This document shows positions 33,296-41,533 of a DNA stretch of 64,000 nt, one piece after another (the stretch's first letter is position 1; the number at the start of each line of letters is the position of its first letter). Under the pieces are notes generated by a model. That model searched no databases. It had not been told where the DNA came from and saw only the letters and a program-made list of their open reading frames with translations. Location of the stretch: assembly GCA_036794765.1 (NCBI GenBank), contig DAIRGB010000001.1, positions 32,019 to 96,018 on the forward strand. Direction: 5' to 3'. This stretch comes from DAIRGB01 sp036794765. GTDB lineage: Bacteria; Patescibacteriota; JAHJAL01. The position numbers and the translations under genes are program-made.

Positions 33296-34732
33296 ATGAA
33301 TAAACAAATTGTAACCAGATTTGCACCCAGTCCGACCGGTTTTTTACATATTGGCAGTTTGCGTTCCGTTCTTTATACATATTTGGAAACCAGACGATTG
33401 GGTGGGAAGTATATTTTACGTATTGAAGATACTGATCGTAGTCGATTTGTCGCTGGAGCTATTGAAGACATGCGTGGAGTTTTGGATTGGTTTGGGATCG
33501 AATTTGATGAGAGTCCGTTTGTTGGTGGTCCCAATGGTCCGTATATTCAGTCGGAAAGAATTGATGTTTATAAAAAATATGCTGAGGAGTTGGTAAAAAA
33601 AGGTTGGGCATATTATTGTTTTTGTACGGCTGAGGAATTGAAAAATGAGAAAGAATCTGGCTTGACGATGTATAGTCGTAAATGTAGTTCTCTTACTCCT
33701 GAGGAAATAAAAAGAAAAATTGATGAAGGCCTTTCATATGTGATTAGGTTGAGAGTGCCAAAAGGAAGAATGGTAGATTATGAAGATAAAATTTTAGGTT
33801 TTTTGAAGTTTGAATCGGATATGATTGATGATCAAGTTTTATTAAAATCAGATGGTTATCCTACTTATCATTTGGCGGTAGTTGTGGATGATCATTTGAT
33901 GGGAGTAAATCTGGTGACACGGGCGATGGAGTGGGTATCGTCAACTCCCAAGCAAATTTTGTTGTATGAGGCTTTTGGTTGGGATTCGCCTGATTTTGCT
34001 CATTTACCACCTGTTTTGGGAAAAGATAAAAAGAAGAAATTGGGAAAACGAGATGGAGATACGGCAGTGACTGATTATATTAAAAAAGGTTATTTGAAAG
34101 AGGCCTTGATTAATTATTTAGTGATTTCCGGTTGGCATCCCAAGGACAATCGAGAAATTTTTTCTCTGGAAGAATTGAAAAATGAATTTTCGTTGGATCG
34201 ATTGAATAAAGTGGGTAGTGCTTTTGATATTGATAAATTGAATTGGTTTAATAAAGAATATTTAAAGAGACTTGATACCGATGAGATTTTGGAGAGATTA
34301 AAAGATGTAGTCTTGGATGATAGGATTTTGAGTTTGGATAAAGAATATTTGAAAAAGATTGTTCAAGTTGAAAAAACTAGATTAAACAATTTGTCAGAGT
34401 TAAATAATATGGGAGAATATTATTTTTCGGAACCGAAAATTGATAAGGAAAATTTAGTTTTTAAGAAGAGTACAAAGGAAACAACAAAATTGGGTTTGGA
34501 AAAAGTGGTTGAGAAAATTTCTGGTTGTGAAAATTGGGAGTCAGAGGAATTAAATAGATTGATGCAGGAAGTGGTGAAAGAAAATAATCTAACCAATGGT
34601 GATGTTTTTTGGCCAGTTCGTTATGCCTTGACTGGCGAGATGCAAAGTGCTTCTCCGGTGGAACTGGCTTGGGTGTTGGGGAGGGGAGAGAGCTTAAAAA
34701 GGTTACAAAATGTTATAATGTTTTTTAAATGA
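33296..34732 (+). CDS. gltX: glutamyl-tRNA synthetase
   Basis: Class I synthetase, 478 residues. The HIGH motif is FAPSPTGFLHIGSLRS and the KMSKS motif is KKLGKRDGD. RIEDTDRSRF and AHLPPVLGKDKKKK are typical. The C-terminal anticodon-binding helical domain is present. If GatCAB is encoded elsewhere it would also charge tRNA-Gln; that is not visible here. tRNA-Gln lies 75 bases downstream and tRNA-Glu at 60.6 kb. Confidence 0.95.
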   Translation: MNKQIVTRFAPSPTGFLHIGSLRSVLYTYLETRRLGGKYILRIEDTDRSRFVAGAIEDMRGVLDWFGIEFDESPFVGGPNGPYIQSERIDVYKKYAEELVKKGWAYYCFCTAEELKNEKESGLTMYSRKCSSLTPEEIKRKIDEGLSYVIRLRVPKGRMVDYEDKILGFLKFESDMIDDQVLLKSDGYPTYHLAVVVDDHLMGVNLVTRAMEWVSSTPKQILLYEAFGWDSPDFAHLPPVLGKDKKKKLGKRDGDTAVTDYIKKGYLKEALINYLVISGWHPKDNREIFSLEELKNEFSLDRLNKVGSAFDIDKLNWFNKEYLKRLDTDEILERLKDVVLDDRILSLDKEYLKKIVQVEKTRLNNLSELNNMGEYYFSEPKIDKENLVFKKSTKETTKLGLEKVVEKISGCENWESEELNRLMQEVVKENNLTNGDVFWPVRYALTGEMQSASPVELAWVLGRGESLKRLQNVIMFFK

Positions 34733-34793
34733 ACAATTAACAATGAATAGAGACATTTTTTCTGTAAATTATTAATTTTCTTTGTTAATTGTT
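34732..34793. terminator. AT-rich inverted repeat after gltX
   Basis: AACAATTAACAA (34732-34743) pairs with TTGTTAATTGTT (34782-34793) with a 38-base loop. There is no T-run directly after it, so termination is uncertain. Confidence 0.35.
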
Positions 34794-34807
34794 TATTTTG
34801 TGTGTGT

Positions 34808-34878
34808 TCCGGGATCGTCTAATGGTAGGACAGCGGCCTCTGAAGTCGTCAATCTTGGTTCGAATCCAAGTCCCGGAG
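34808..34878 (+). tRNA. tRNA-Gln (anticodon CTG)
   Basis: 71 bases. Acceptor TCCGGGA pairs with TCCCGGA (34871-34877), discriminator G. Anticodon CTG at 34840-34842 in loop CTCTGAA; T-arm TTGGTTCGAATCCAA. CCA not encoded. The 3' half is overlapped antisense by the end of the recombinase gene. Confidence 0.93.
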
Positions 34879-36459
34879 TTTTCCTGAACGAAGCATCTTG
34901 TGTGAATGGCTATTGACCATATTGGTGCTTGATGTCACCTGTTCGAATTTGTTTTTGGTATTTTCGGATAAAATTTCTATATTCGAATTTCGGAGTATAT
35001 TGGTTAGCTTGGCTAACATTTCAAATGGTTTAGATAGCTTTACAGATAGAATTCCGTTTTCAATTTTCATTTCATCAAAGAGGACTTTAAGTAGTTCTCT
35101 TTTGTTGTCTGGTAATCCATTTTCAAATATTATATTTGCCTGTTGAGTCAATTCATAAATTGAAATGCCAAGCTCGTAATAAGCATTTTCTTTTCTGGTT
35201 AGTCTATCAATGGCTCTGGAAATGTCTTCTTTTTCTTTCGTGAATTTTTGGTTTAATTCTTTGTAAGTATTATCAGAAATAAGACCATCTAATTTGTCTA
35301 TGTATAAAGTGTCTAGTCTTTGAGAAAGTTTACTGTATTGGATGTGAAGTTGTTTGGCTGATGCCTCCCTAGTGACTATTTCTTCTTTGTGGTCTTCTTT
35401 TAATGACATTCTAATCCATTCATCAATTTTAGGACTGGTTATTTTGAATCTATCGGTAATATCTGAGACTTGTTCTTCGATTTCGGCTTGTTTTGCCCAT
35501 GTTTTTTGTTGGCAATTATTTTTGTGATTGCAGTGACCATATACTATCCCTTTTTGGATTTCCCAAGTAATGGTCCCATTGCATTCTTTGCAGGTCATTA
35601 ATTTTTGGAAGACATAATGGTGTTTATTGTATTTTGGAGTTGTTTTGGAAGTAAGGTTTAGTTGGACTTTTTCAAATACTTCTTCTGTGACAATTGGCTC
35701 ATGTTTTCCAGGATATATTTCATTTTTCCAAAGGATTTTTCCACTATAGAATGGTCTGGTAAGGATATTATGAAGCGTGCTTTTTGCCATTCTTTTACCT
35801 TTAATTGTTCTGAGTCCTTGTTTAAACATGATTTGACTTAGTTTCTTTAAAGAGTAATTTCCTGTCGCATACAGTTCAAATAACTGTTTGATTAGAGGTG
35901 CAATATTTTCATCAATAACTTGGATTTTGTGACCTTTTTCTCCTATAGTCTTGTATCCCATTGGTGCTTTATTTGGTAGCCAGCCTTGAGATATTTTTTC
36001 TTTAAAACCTTTTTGCACTTCTTCGGACAAATTATTGGTGTAAAATCGGGCAATGGCGACTTTCATGTCCCAAACTAGATTTTCGTGTGCTTTGGTATTT
36101 TTATTGAGAACAAAAGATTCTTTGACAAAATGGACCTCGTGTTTGGGATTGCTTTGGACCCAGTCATTGATAATTGCTGCGTCTTTAAGGTTTCTGGTTA
36201 GTCTGTCTATCTTTTCGCATACTATAACTGAAATTTGGTTTTGTTTTAGATATTTTAGCATTTCTTGAAAGGTGTCTCGGATTTTTTTGCCACTGGCTGA
36301 TTCAGAAATACTGAATATTTTGTTTATTCGGAATTTATTTTGAGAATAGTCTTTTAATAGTTTTTCTTGAGCTGGCAAGGAATAACCTGTTTCTTCTTGG
36401 TCCTTAGATGACACTCGGCAATATAAGACGGATTTTGGCATATTGTTGATAGTTTTCAT
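34849..36459 (-). CDS. large serine recombinase
   Basis: 536 residues, start supported by AGGAGC upstream. The resolvase catalytic domain has Ser17 in YCRVSSKDQ, then CEKIDRLTRNLKDAA. A recombinase domain follows from about residue 160 (APMGYKTIG). A zinc ribbon comes next (CKECNGTITW ... CNHKNNC), then a coiled-coil region (about residues 370-450) as in phage and ICE integrases. The end of the protein (LRDLDSNQD) is read from the antisense of the tRNA-Gln T-arm. This indicates integration at the tRNA gene, with the recombinase tail made from target DNA. It should catalyse integration and excision of the element. Confidence 0.93.
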   Translation of the reverse strand: MKTINNMPKSVLYCRVSSKDQEETGYSLPAQEKLLKDYSQNKFRINKIFSISESASGKKIRDTFQEMLKYLKQNQISVIVCEKIDRLTRNLKDAAIINDWVQSNPKHEVHFVKESFVLNKNTKAHENLVWDMKVAIARFYTNNLSEEVQKGFKEKISQGWLPNKAPMGYKTIGEKGHKIQVIDENIAPLIKQLFELYATGNYSLKKLSQIMFKQGLRTIKGKRMAKSTLHNILTRPFYSGKILWKNEIYPGKHEPIVTEEVFEKVQLNLTSKTTPKYNKHHYVFQKLMTCKECNGTITWEIQKGIVYGHCNHKNNCQQKTWAKQAEIEEQVSDITDRFKITSPKIDEWIRMSLKEDHKEEIVTREASAKQLHIQYSKLSQRLDTLYIDKLDGLISDNTYKELNQKFTKEKEDISRAIDRLTRKENAYYELGISIYELTQQANIIFENGLPDNKRELLKVLFDEMKIENGILSVKLSKPFEMLAKLTNILRNSNIEILSENTKNKFEQVTSSTNMVNSHSHKMLRSGKLRDLDSNQD

Positions 36460-36476
36460 TTTAAATGCTCCTAGAA

Positions 36477-36809
36477 TTAATAAAATAAAGAATTATTGTA
36501 TTTAGTATGTATTTTTATTTTTGGATATTTTTTAAGGCAATTATTCAATATATGGGTGTCATAGCGGTTGCGTGTTAATCGAGATATATCTGAGCATAGC
36601 AGATGATTAATATTTAATTTATTCATTGTTTGGAATAATTCTGGAATTATTTTATCTTTTGGCAAGCCTGTAAATTTTAAAGAAGAGACAATTTGAAATT
36701 TTTGACCTAAATAATCAATTAAATTCTTTTCTTGAAGGGATAGTTTTTGTAGATTATCATTTTGTTTATGACAGGCGGAAAACGAGAAACAAATTGCTTG
36801 GTTATTCAT
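36477..36809 (-). CDS. short resolvase-like protein, probably inactive
   Basis: 110 residues from the ATG at 36809; an upstream in-frame ATG would begin inside the terminator and is rejected. The segment INHLLCSDISRLTRNRYDTHIL resembles the E helix region of serine recombinases (CEKIDRLTRN in the neighbour). The N-terminal strand reads AICFSFSACHKQ without the Arg-Val-Ser catalytic context, and no recombinase or zinc domain follows. It lies 17 bases before the large recombinase on the same strand. It could be a degenerate duplicate or a directionality partner. Function inferred only by resemblance. Confidence 0.55.
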   Translation of the reverse strand: MNNQAICFSFSACHKQNDNLQKLSLQEKNLIDYLGQKFQIVSSLKFTGLPKDKIIPELFQTMNKLNINHLLCSDISRLTRNRYDTHILNNCLKKYPKIKIHTKYNNSLFY

Positions 36810-36828
36810 AATGGTGTTTATTAGATAA

Positions 36829-36858
36829 ATAAAAAAGGGGCAACCTACCTTGTTGCCC
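36829..36858 (-). terminator. minus-strand rho-independent terminator
   Basis: Read on the minus strand, GGGCAAC, a short loop, GTTGCCCC and then a T-run. It ends transcription from the ATPase gene before the recombinase genes. Confidence 0.75.
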
Positions 36859-37075
36859 AATCAATTAAACCACTAGAAGAGGATTAATTGTGGAAGTAGA
36901 TTGCCCCGTTTTTGTCCACAAAGAACATAAAAGACGAGTTCTCTTCCATGGTTTAATTAATTGATTGAGCAACACTTATATTGTATCAAGTAAAATGCAG
37001 GTGATACAATGTTGTTGTGATTCGAGTGTGGCAAAATTTCTTATCTATAATAGAACGAAATTTTTGCGACACTCT
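36841..37075. repeat. gene-free stretch dense in inverted repeats
   Basis: Three nested or consecutive dyads: 36852-36881 with 36941-36973 (imperfect, about 30 bases each); ATTGTATCA 36980-36988 with TGATACAAT 37002-37010; and GAGTGTGGCAAAA near 37025 with its imperfect complement ending near 37074. The first encloses a possible 21-codon minus-strand reading frame (36949 to 36884) with no clear ribosome binding site. Candidate resolution site, operator or leader. Confidence 0.55.
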
Positions 37076-38085
37076 TATTTGTGTTCAGGCGCAGGATATT
37101 CTTCTGTAAATCGAGGGTGAGTATAGTCTAGTTCTGGGTAGAGGCAGTTTTTTTCTCCTCTGGTTTCGATAATAATTTTTTCGGAGATTAACTCCTTGTA
37201 GGCAGTATTGAAGGTTTTTTCTCCAATATCATATCCGTATTCTTTGATTTTGCCGTAAAGTTGGGTTTTGTTCATTTTTTCAGTGTTTTTCTGGAGAATT
37301 TCGACGATTGCATTTTTAGAATCAATTTTTTTGCTGGTCTTGATTTCGTTGTAGCCAGCAAATTCAAAGTCTAGAAAATCCTCATTATTTTTTATTAGCA
37401 GTTTGAAACTATTAAGCTCTTGCTGTTGTCTGAGTTTAGTTTGTTCAATCTCTAAACTGTCTTCGACTTTCGTTACAGCCAAGTGACAATCTATGGATGC
37501 TAGAATATCGGATGAACCTCGCATGTTTTGGGAGTTGGAGGATTTATTGTGCATATTCTGTTTGCGATGGTGGTGGGTCACTATAACAGTGATACCATGT
37601 TTCGTCATTTTCTTTAGATAAGCAAATACCTCGGCCATCTTTTTTGCATCGTTTTCATCGGCGTTGTGTATTCTTACCAATGAATCGAAGATGACTACTT
37701 TGTAATCGTTTTCCAAACAATACTCGATTAAGGTTTGGCATACATTTTCTATTTTTATACCAAGTATTGAAGTGACGGATATTGGTAGTTCAGGGGATGT
37801 CTGTAGTTTGACGAATCTATCATGGAGCAGTCTTTCACCATTTTCTTCGTCTATAATTAGGATTTTGGATTGTGCGGTGCGAAATTGTCCAAAGACAATG
37901 TCTCCAATTGCTATTTTTTTGGCCATGTATAAGAATAGCCATGTTTTAAAACAACTCGGTTGGCCGGAGATAACTGTAATGCCATTAGTTGGTATTAGGT
38001 ATTCTACAACCCAATTTAATGGTGGGAATTCCTTGGTTAATAGCTCTTTTAATGGAATAACGTGCTTGCTAAAAATGTTTGTCAT
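37075..38085 (-). CDS. RepA-like RecA-fold ATPase (AAA_25 type)
   Basis: 336 residues with an AGGAG ribosome binding site. Walker A is VISGQPSCFKTWLFL (Gly41 to Thr48) and Walker B is KILIIDEENGE. VIVTHHHRKQN with MRGSSDILASID follows, as in hexameric RepA/primase-associated helicases of plasmids and phages. The C-terminal part resembles a winged-helix DNA-binding region (KTQLYGKIKEYGYDIGEKTF). It probably drives replication or maintenance of the excised element. It is on the minus strand like the recombinase but separated by a terminator. Confidence 0.85.
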   Translation of the reverse strand: MTNIFSKHVIPLKELLTKEFPPLNWVVEYLIPTNGITVISGQPSCFKTWLFLYMAKKIAIGDIVFGQFRTAQSKILIIDEENGERLLHDRFVKLQTSPELPISVTSILGIKIENVCQTLIEYCLENDYKVVIFDSLVRIHNADENDAKKMAEVFAYLKKMTKHGITVIVTHHHRKQNMHNKSSNSQNMRGSSDILASIDCHLAVTKVEDSLEIEQTKLRQQQELNSFKLLIKNNEDFLDFEFAGYNEIKTSKKIDSKNAIVEILQKNTEKMNKTQLYGKIKEYGYDIGEKTFNTAYKELISEKIIIETRGEKNCLYPELDYTHPRFTEEYPAPEHK

Positions 38086-38140
38086 GATAACTCCTATAAT
38101 TAAAATAAAATATTAGATATTTGGATACATTGACGATTAT

Positions 38141-38317
38141 TTAGGGAGGTCCTTTGCATCGATGGTCTTTTGTTTGTTGGTTATACATATTGAGTAAAAT
38201 GCTTGAAGTTTTTATTAAAAAATCGGCAAGAATTTTTGTATCTTCCAATGATAGCTTTTGGTTGTATTCTTCTTCTATGATTTTTTGGAGATTGAGAATG
38301 GTTTGTTCGGAGAGCAT
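38141..38317 (-). CDS. small 58-residue helical protein
   Basis: ATG at 38317, stop at 38141. Sequence pattern: ILNLQKIIEEEYNQKLSLED followed by TKILADFLIKTSSILLN and a short polar tail. The pattern (amphipathic helix, short turn with Leu-Ser-x-Glu, second helix) is the same as in the 68-residue protein at 48469. Such short two-helix proteins are common in mobile elements. Function unknown. It lies 55 bases upstream of the ATPase gene on the same strand. Confidence 0.6.
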   Translation of the reverse strand: MLSEQTILNLQKIIEEEYNQKLSLEDTKILADFLIKTSSILLNMYNQQTKDHRCKGPP

Positions 38318-38440
38318 TTTTTTGCAATAAAAAATAATACTAGCCTAAAGACTAGACTAGTATCAAAATCTAAGGAATTTAATTCGTGAAAACTCTAGAA
38401 AGTTCCAGAAATTTCCATCTTTTTTAATTTTTTCAACCAT

Positions 38441-38475
38441 AAAAAAACTCTCATTTGTAATATCGAATGAGAGTA
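38441..38475 (-). terminator. terminator of the 190-residue gene
   Basis: On the minus strand ACTCTCATT, ten-base loop, AATGAGAGT and seven T. Confidence 0.85.
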
Positions 38476-38499
38476 GTTATCTAGTTTTTTCTAATTTTT

Positions 38500-39072
38500 T
38501 TACACTTGTATAATTTCTGCTTTATTATTTTTTTCCATTATTGATATTTTTAGCGGAATTTTTGCTGATATAGCTCGTGTTAAATTTTTTAAACCTTTAA
38601 TGATTGATTTGTCATCTTCAGTTTTATGGTTGTCTAAAAAAGCATTTTTTACATATTGTTTCATTTTGTCTAAGTGAAAATGGAATTTATATGGTCTTGA
38701 AGCTGTTTTTGATTGATTGTAAATATATTCTAATATTATTGAGTTGATTTCTTTATAAGGTCTATACTCTGTTTTTGAAAACTTTATACTATTTTTGTAT
38801 ATTATTACGTTTTCTTTTTTGTTGGATTTATTTGATTTGCCTGAATTTGTAAGTGGTTTGAATATTACATAGTTTTCCGTAAGTTTTTTTATATGTATTT
38901 TGTTAATGTTTTGAAGATAATCGATAATTTTACGTTGTGTTCCTCTAGTCATGATAATATTGTCTCCTCCATCTGATAAGGTGATGAAGTTATAAGTAAC
39001 ATATCCCTCTTTGTTTGGTAATAATTCATTGATTATTTTATTTACTACATTGAGTTCCCATTTAGTTATCAT
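38500..39072 (-). CDS. hypothetical 190-residue protein
   Basis: Basic, Asn/Lys/Ile-rich protein without membrane segments. The N-terminal part (LNVVNKIINELLPNKEGY ... RGTQRKIIDYLQNINKIHIKKL) looks like a winged-helix DNA-binding arrangement; the C-terminal part is helical (IIKGLKNLTRAISAKIP). No family recognised. In the element it is divergent from the terminase-like gene, so a regulator role is possible but unproven. A strong terminator follows it. Confidence 0.6.
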   Translation of the reverse strand: MITKWELNVVNKIINELLPNKEGYVTYNFITLSDGGDNIIMTRGTQRKIIDYLQNINKIHIKKLTENYVIFKPLTNSGKSNKSNKKENVIIYKNSIKFSKTEYRPYKEINSIILEYIYNQSKTASRPYKFHFHLDKMKQYVKNAFLDNHKTEDDKSIIKGLKNLTRAISAKIPLKISIMEKNNKAEIIQV

Positions 39073-39135
39073 ATTGGTTTAAAAATTATTATTGCTTTAT
39101 TTATTAATTATGTTCTGATACGGTCAAAGTAATAG

Positions 39136-39720
39136 ATGTCTAATAATTATTATATGAGAAAAAGTATTTATAACAAAAAAGTAGTGATGGCTTATCTGAA
39201 CGAAGATTTTGATTTATTTGGAGAATATCTGGAAAAAAGGGACCCAGTGGCTTTGGTCCTTGATGCAATAGAGAAGGGTAATTTTAATCGAGATGCGGCA
39301 AGACTAGCCAATATATCAGAATCTGAGTTTTATCTTTGGCAACAGGAGAAAATTTCTTTAAATAAAGTTAATCCATACTATAAATTGGAATTTTCGGAGT
39401 CGGTTTCCAGGGCTAAAGCAAGAAGAATCAATTTTCATTTGACTAAAATAAGAGAAGCGAGTGATAAAGATTGGCGAGCCAGTGCTTGGATGTTGGAAAA
39501 GATAGAACCAAAAATATATGGTAAAAATACGCAAATTGGTTTTAACTTTCAACCTCCTCGTATTACAATTGCTACTCAGGAAATTCCAGAGAGGACTGAA
39601 GAACAAAAGGAAAAAGATAAAGTGTATGCATCTGGTTCTGAGGATGTCCAAAAATTTAAAGAAGTAATGGAGGAAATTAAGAGAGATTTGGAAGAAAAGG
39701 AGAATCAGGATTATTCCTAA
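39136..39720 (+). CDS. terminase small subunit-like HTH protein
   Basis: 194 residues. The segment DAIEKGNFNRDAARLANISE and ESEFYLWQQE forms a helix-turn-helix. It is followed by SESVSRAKARRINFHLTKIREASDKDWRASAWMLEKIEPKIYG, which is the arrangement of phage small terminase proteins (DNA-binding, then ARR-helix, then DWRAAAWxLE). The C-terminal end is a Glu/Lys-rich helix. No large terminase or capsid genes accompany it. It may therefore regulate or package the element as a satellite would. The start is not supported by a clear ribosome binding site; an ATG 18 bases further in is possible. Confidence 0.65.
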   Translation: MSNNYYMRKSIYNKKVVMAYLNEDFDLFGEYLEKRDPVALVLDAIEKGNFNRDAARLANISESEFYLWQQEKISLNKVNPYYKLEFSESVSRAKARRINFHLTKIREASDKDWRASAWMLEKIEPKIYGKNTQIGFNFQPPRITIATQEIPERTEEQKEKDKVYASGSEDVQKFKEVMEEIKRDLEEKENQDYS

Positions 39721-39774
39721 GTGGTGAAATATTTGATAAATTTTGCTAATATAAAGCCGTAAGTAACAATTCAA

Positions 39775-39955
39775 GTGCCTAAACTTTGTATTTTATACAA
39801 GGCATGGCAGTAAAAACTCAGATACATAAAGATGGTCCTTTTGACCAGCTTACTTGTATCTGAGTATATATCCGAAAGGATATATGGTGGACCCGAAAGG
39901 GAAAGCCGAGCTGTGTTGGAAGGACCGTTTTTGGAATGATTTCAACATAGCAGAA
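39775..39955 (+). ncRNA. candidate structured RNA
   Basis: A gene-free 180-base stretch with four consecutive hairpins. (1) TGCC 39777-39780 and TTGTAT pair with ATACAA and GGCA ending 39804. (2) ACTCAGATACA 39816-39826 pairs with TGTATCTGAGT 39855-39865, enclosing TGGTC/GACCA. (3) ATATATCC 39866-39873 pairs with GGATATAT across a GAAA tetraloop. (4) CCC/GGG across a second GAAA tetraloop (39892-39901). GCTGTGTT near 39910 pairs with AACATAGC near 39945. GGTCCTT 39834-39840 is also complementary to AAGGACC 39920-39926, a possible pseudoknot. No known class matched. Strand is assumed from the flanking genes. Confidence 0.6.
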
Positions 39956-39992
39956 TAATTTTCTGTTTATTTTTTAAATATATGGTGTGACT

Positions 39993-40598
39993 ATGAAAAA
40001 TTTCTTCAACAAATACACGATTATTGTCGGTGCTATTTGCTTGGTAGTTGGTTTTTCTTTTGGGGCGGGCGGTTATTATCTGCTTTTGCCTTACAGAACA
40101 CTAAAAATTACTTCCAATGTTCCAATTCCTGGATTGGATTTGATGACGGATACGGCAAAAGAGATATCAAATATTGTTAAACCCGTAGTAGAGAAGAAAA
40201 TAGGTGAGGATTTTATGTTGGATGATAATATCAAAGTCACTTACAAATGGACCAAGGAAGAAACAAATCGACTAAGTGACGAAAATAGTTATTTTGGCTA
40301 TGACCCAAAAGAAGGAATGAAATGGGTAATTTTGGCTTTTGATGCCGAGAATATTGGAAAAAAAGCTGTAAGTTTAGATATAAACAAAAATAAAGATTTT
40401 GTATTATTTGATGAAAATGACAGAGAATATGAGTCTGATTATGGATATTCTCTTGATAATTATCTTTTTAATTATCAGCTTGTTCCTGCGTTGAAATCTG
40501 AAAAAATAGTTGTCTTTTCTGTTCCCAAAGATACAAACAAATTCAAATACATTATCTACCATGGAAAGAATGAAGATTATAAATTGATTTTGGGATAA
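39993..40598 (+). CDS. membrane-anchored DUF4352-like extracellular protein
   Basis: 202 residues from the ATG at 39993 (a GTG two codons upstream is possible). One N-terminal membrane segment (YTIIVGAICLVVGFSFGAGG) is followed by an extracellular beta domain with the DUF4352-type pattern: WVILAFDAENIGKKAVSLDI, DFVLFDENDREYESD, and LKSEKIVVFSVPKD near the end. Such domains are usually secreted or surface-anchored with unknown ligands. It begins a run of three small envelope genes within the element. Confidence 0.7.
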   Translation: MKNFFNKYTIIVGAICLVVGFSFGAGGYYLLLPYRTLKITSNVPIPGLDLMTDTAKEISNIVKPVVEKKIGEDFMLDDNIKVTYKWTKEETNRLSDENSYFGYDPKEGMKWVILAFDAENIGKKAVSLDINKNKDFVLFDENDREYESDYGYSLDNYLFNYQLVPALKSEKIVVFSVPKDTNKFKYIIYHGKNEDYKLILG

Positions 40599-40613
40599 TA
40601 CTAAGCAAACACT

Positions 40614-41057
40614 ATGAAAAAATGTCGTTATTGCATGGAAGAAGTTCAAGATGAAGCAATTAAGTGCAAATATTGTCAAAAAAGCTTATTACCTGAAGGT
40701 GTGGCAATTACTGTAATTTCCGATAATGAAAAACAAATTGCACGAAGTATTGCAGATTATCTTACTATATCAGGTATTGTTTGGCTTATTATTGGAGCCT
40801 TACAAATTGTCGGATTAGTTACTATTATTGCAGGTATTTGGAATATTATTGTGGCAATATCTCGGTTAAATGCTTCAACTAGGGTATCGAATTTCGATAA
40901 AAATATACCAAGGCAATTTGAGAGTATGAGCGGATTGATTATTGTTTTGATAGTTAATCTATTCTTGGGCGGAATAATAGGAGTAATTGTCGTTATTTTT
41001 GACTTTATTATTCGAGATAAGATTTTATCCAATCGTCATATTTTTGAAAGAGATTAA
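40614..41057 (+). CDS. zinc-ribbon membrane protein
   Basis: 147 residues. An N-terminal four-cysteine ribbon (CRYC ... CKYC, residues 4-21) is followed by four hydrophobic segments, for example ISGIVWLIIGALQIVGLVT and SGLIIVLIVNLFLGGIIGVIV. Starts 15 bases after the preceding gene. Function unknown; the ribbon-plus-membrane layout is shared with the next gene. Confidence 0.65.
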   Translation: MKKCRYCMEEVQDEAIKCKYCQKSLLPEGVAITVISDNEKQIARSIADYLTISGIVWLIIGALQIVGLVTIIAGIWNIIVAISRLNASTRVSNFDKNIPRQFESMSGLIIVLIVNLFLGGIIGVIVVIFDFIIRDKILSNRHIFERD

Positions 41058-41065
41058 ATATTTTT

Positions 41066-41359
41066 ATGGATAAATGTCCATTTTGTGCTGAACAAATACA
41101 ATCAGGTGCTATTTATTGTCATCACTGTAAATCAGATTTAAAAAAACCTGAGGAAAGAAAAGTATATCGGGATATACAACAGAATAATTCTAATAATTCC
41201 TGTTTATGGATAGGTGGAGGAGGATGTTGTTGCTTATTAGTCGTAATTATTTCAGTATTTATGTTTATGTTCTTTCTGAATGGAATATTTTTAATGGGTA
41301 ATGCAGCAGTAAAAAATTCAAATCAAACATCTGTTACAACTATTACACCCAACCCATAA
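41066..41359 (+). CDS. small zinc-ribbon protein with one membrane segment
   Basis: 97 residues. A zinc ribbon (CPFC ... CHHC, residues 4-22) resembles that of the preceding protein. It is followed by a linker, a Gly/Cys-rich stretch (GGGGCCCLLVV) and one membrane segment, then a Thr/Asn tail. The two proteins are probably related and co-transcribed. The cysteine run at the membrane edge is unusual. Confidence 0.65.
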   Translation: MDKCPFCAEQIQSGAIYCHHCKSDLKKPEERKVYRDIQQNNSNNSCLWIGGGGCCCLLVVIISVFMFMFFLNGIFLMGNAAVKNSNQTSVTTITPNP

Positions 41360-41533
41360 CGACCCGTGAGGTGAATTATTTTATGTGGACTTGATAAAGT
41401 CGCCCGAATTACGCGCGAAATTTTTTTTGGGTTAATAAAATCTTAAGAACAGAAGTGGTAAAATAAAGATGTTTATAAACAAGCGGTATATTTTTCAGAA
41501 ATAATATTTAAGATATTTATTGATTAAAACAAG

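Noticed and set aside
39866..39955. c-di-GMP-I riboswitch or hammerhead ribozyme
   Set aside because: The CCCGAAAGGG and AAAGCC pieces recall these classes, but the conserved CUGANGA or GGRCGCA elements and junction order are missing, and no fitting gene follows.
41066..41359. toxin-antitoxin partner role for the two zinc-ribbon genes
   Set aside because: The layout (ribbon plus membrane segments) and spacing do not fit any known toxin-antitoxin family, and no antitoxin-like DNA-binding protein is coupled.
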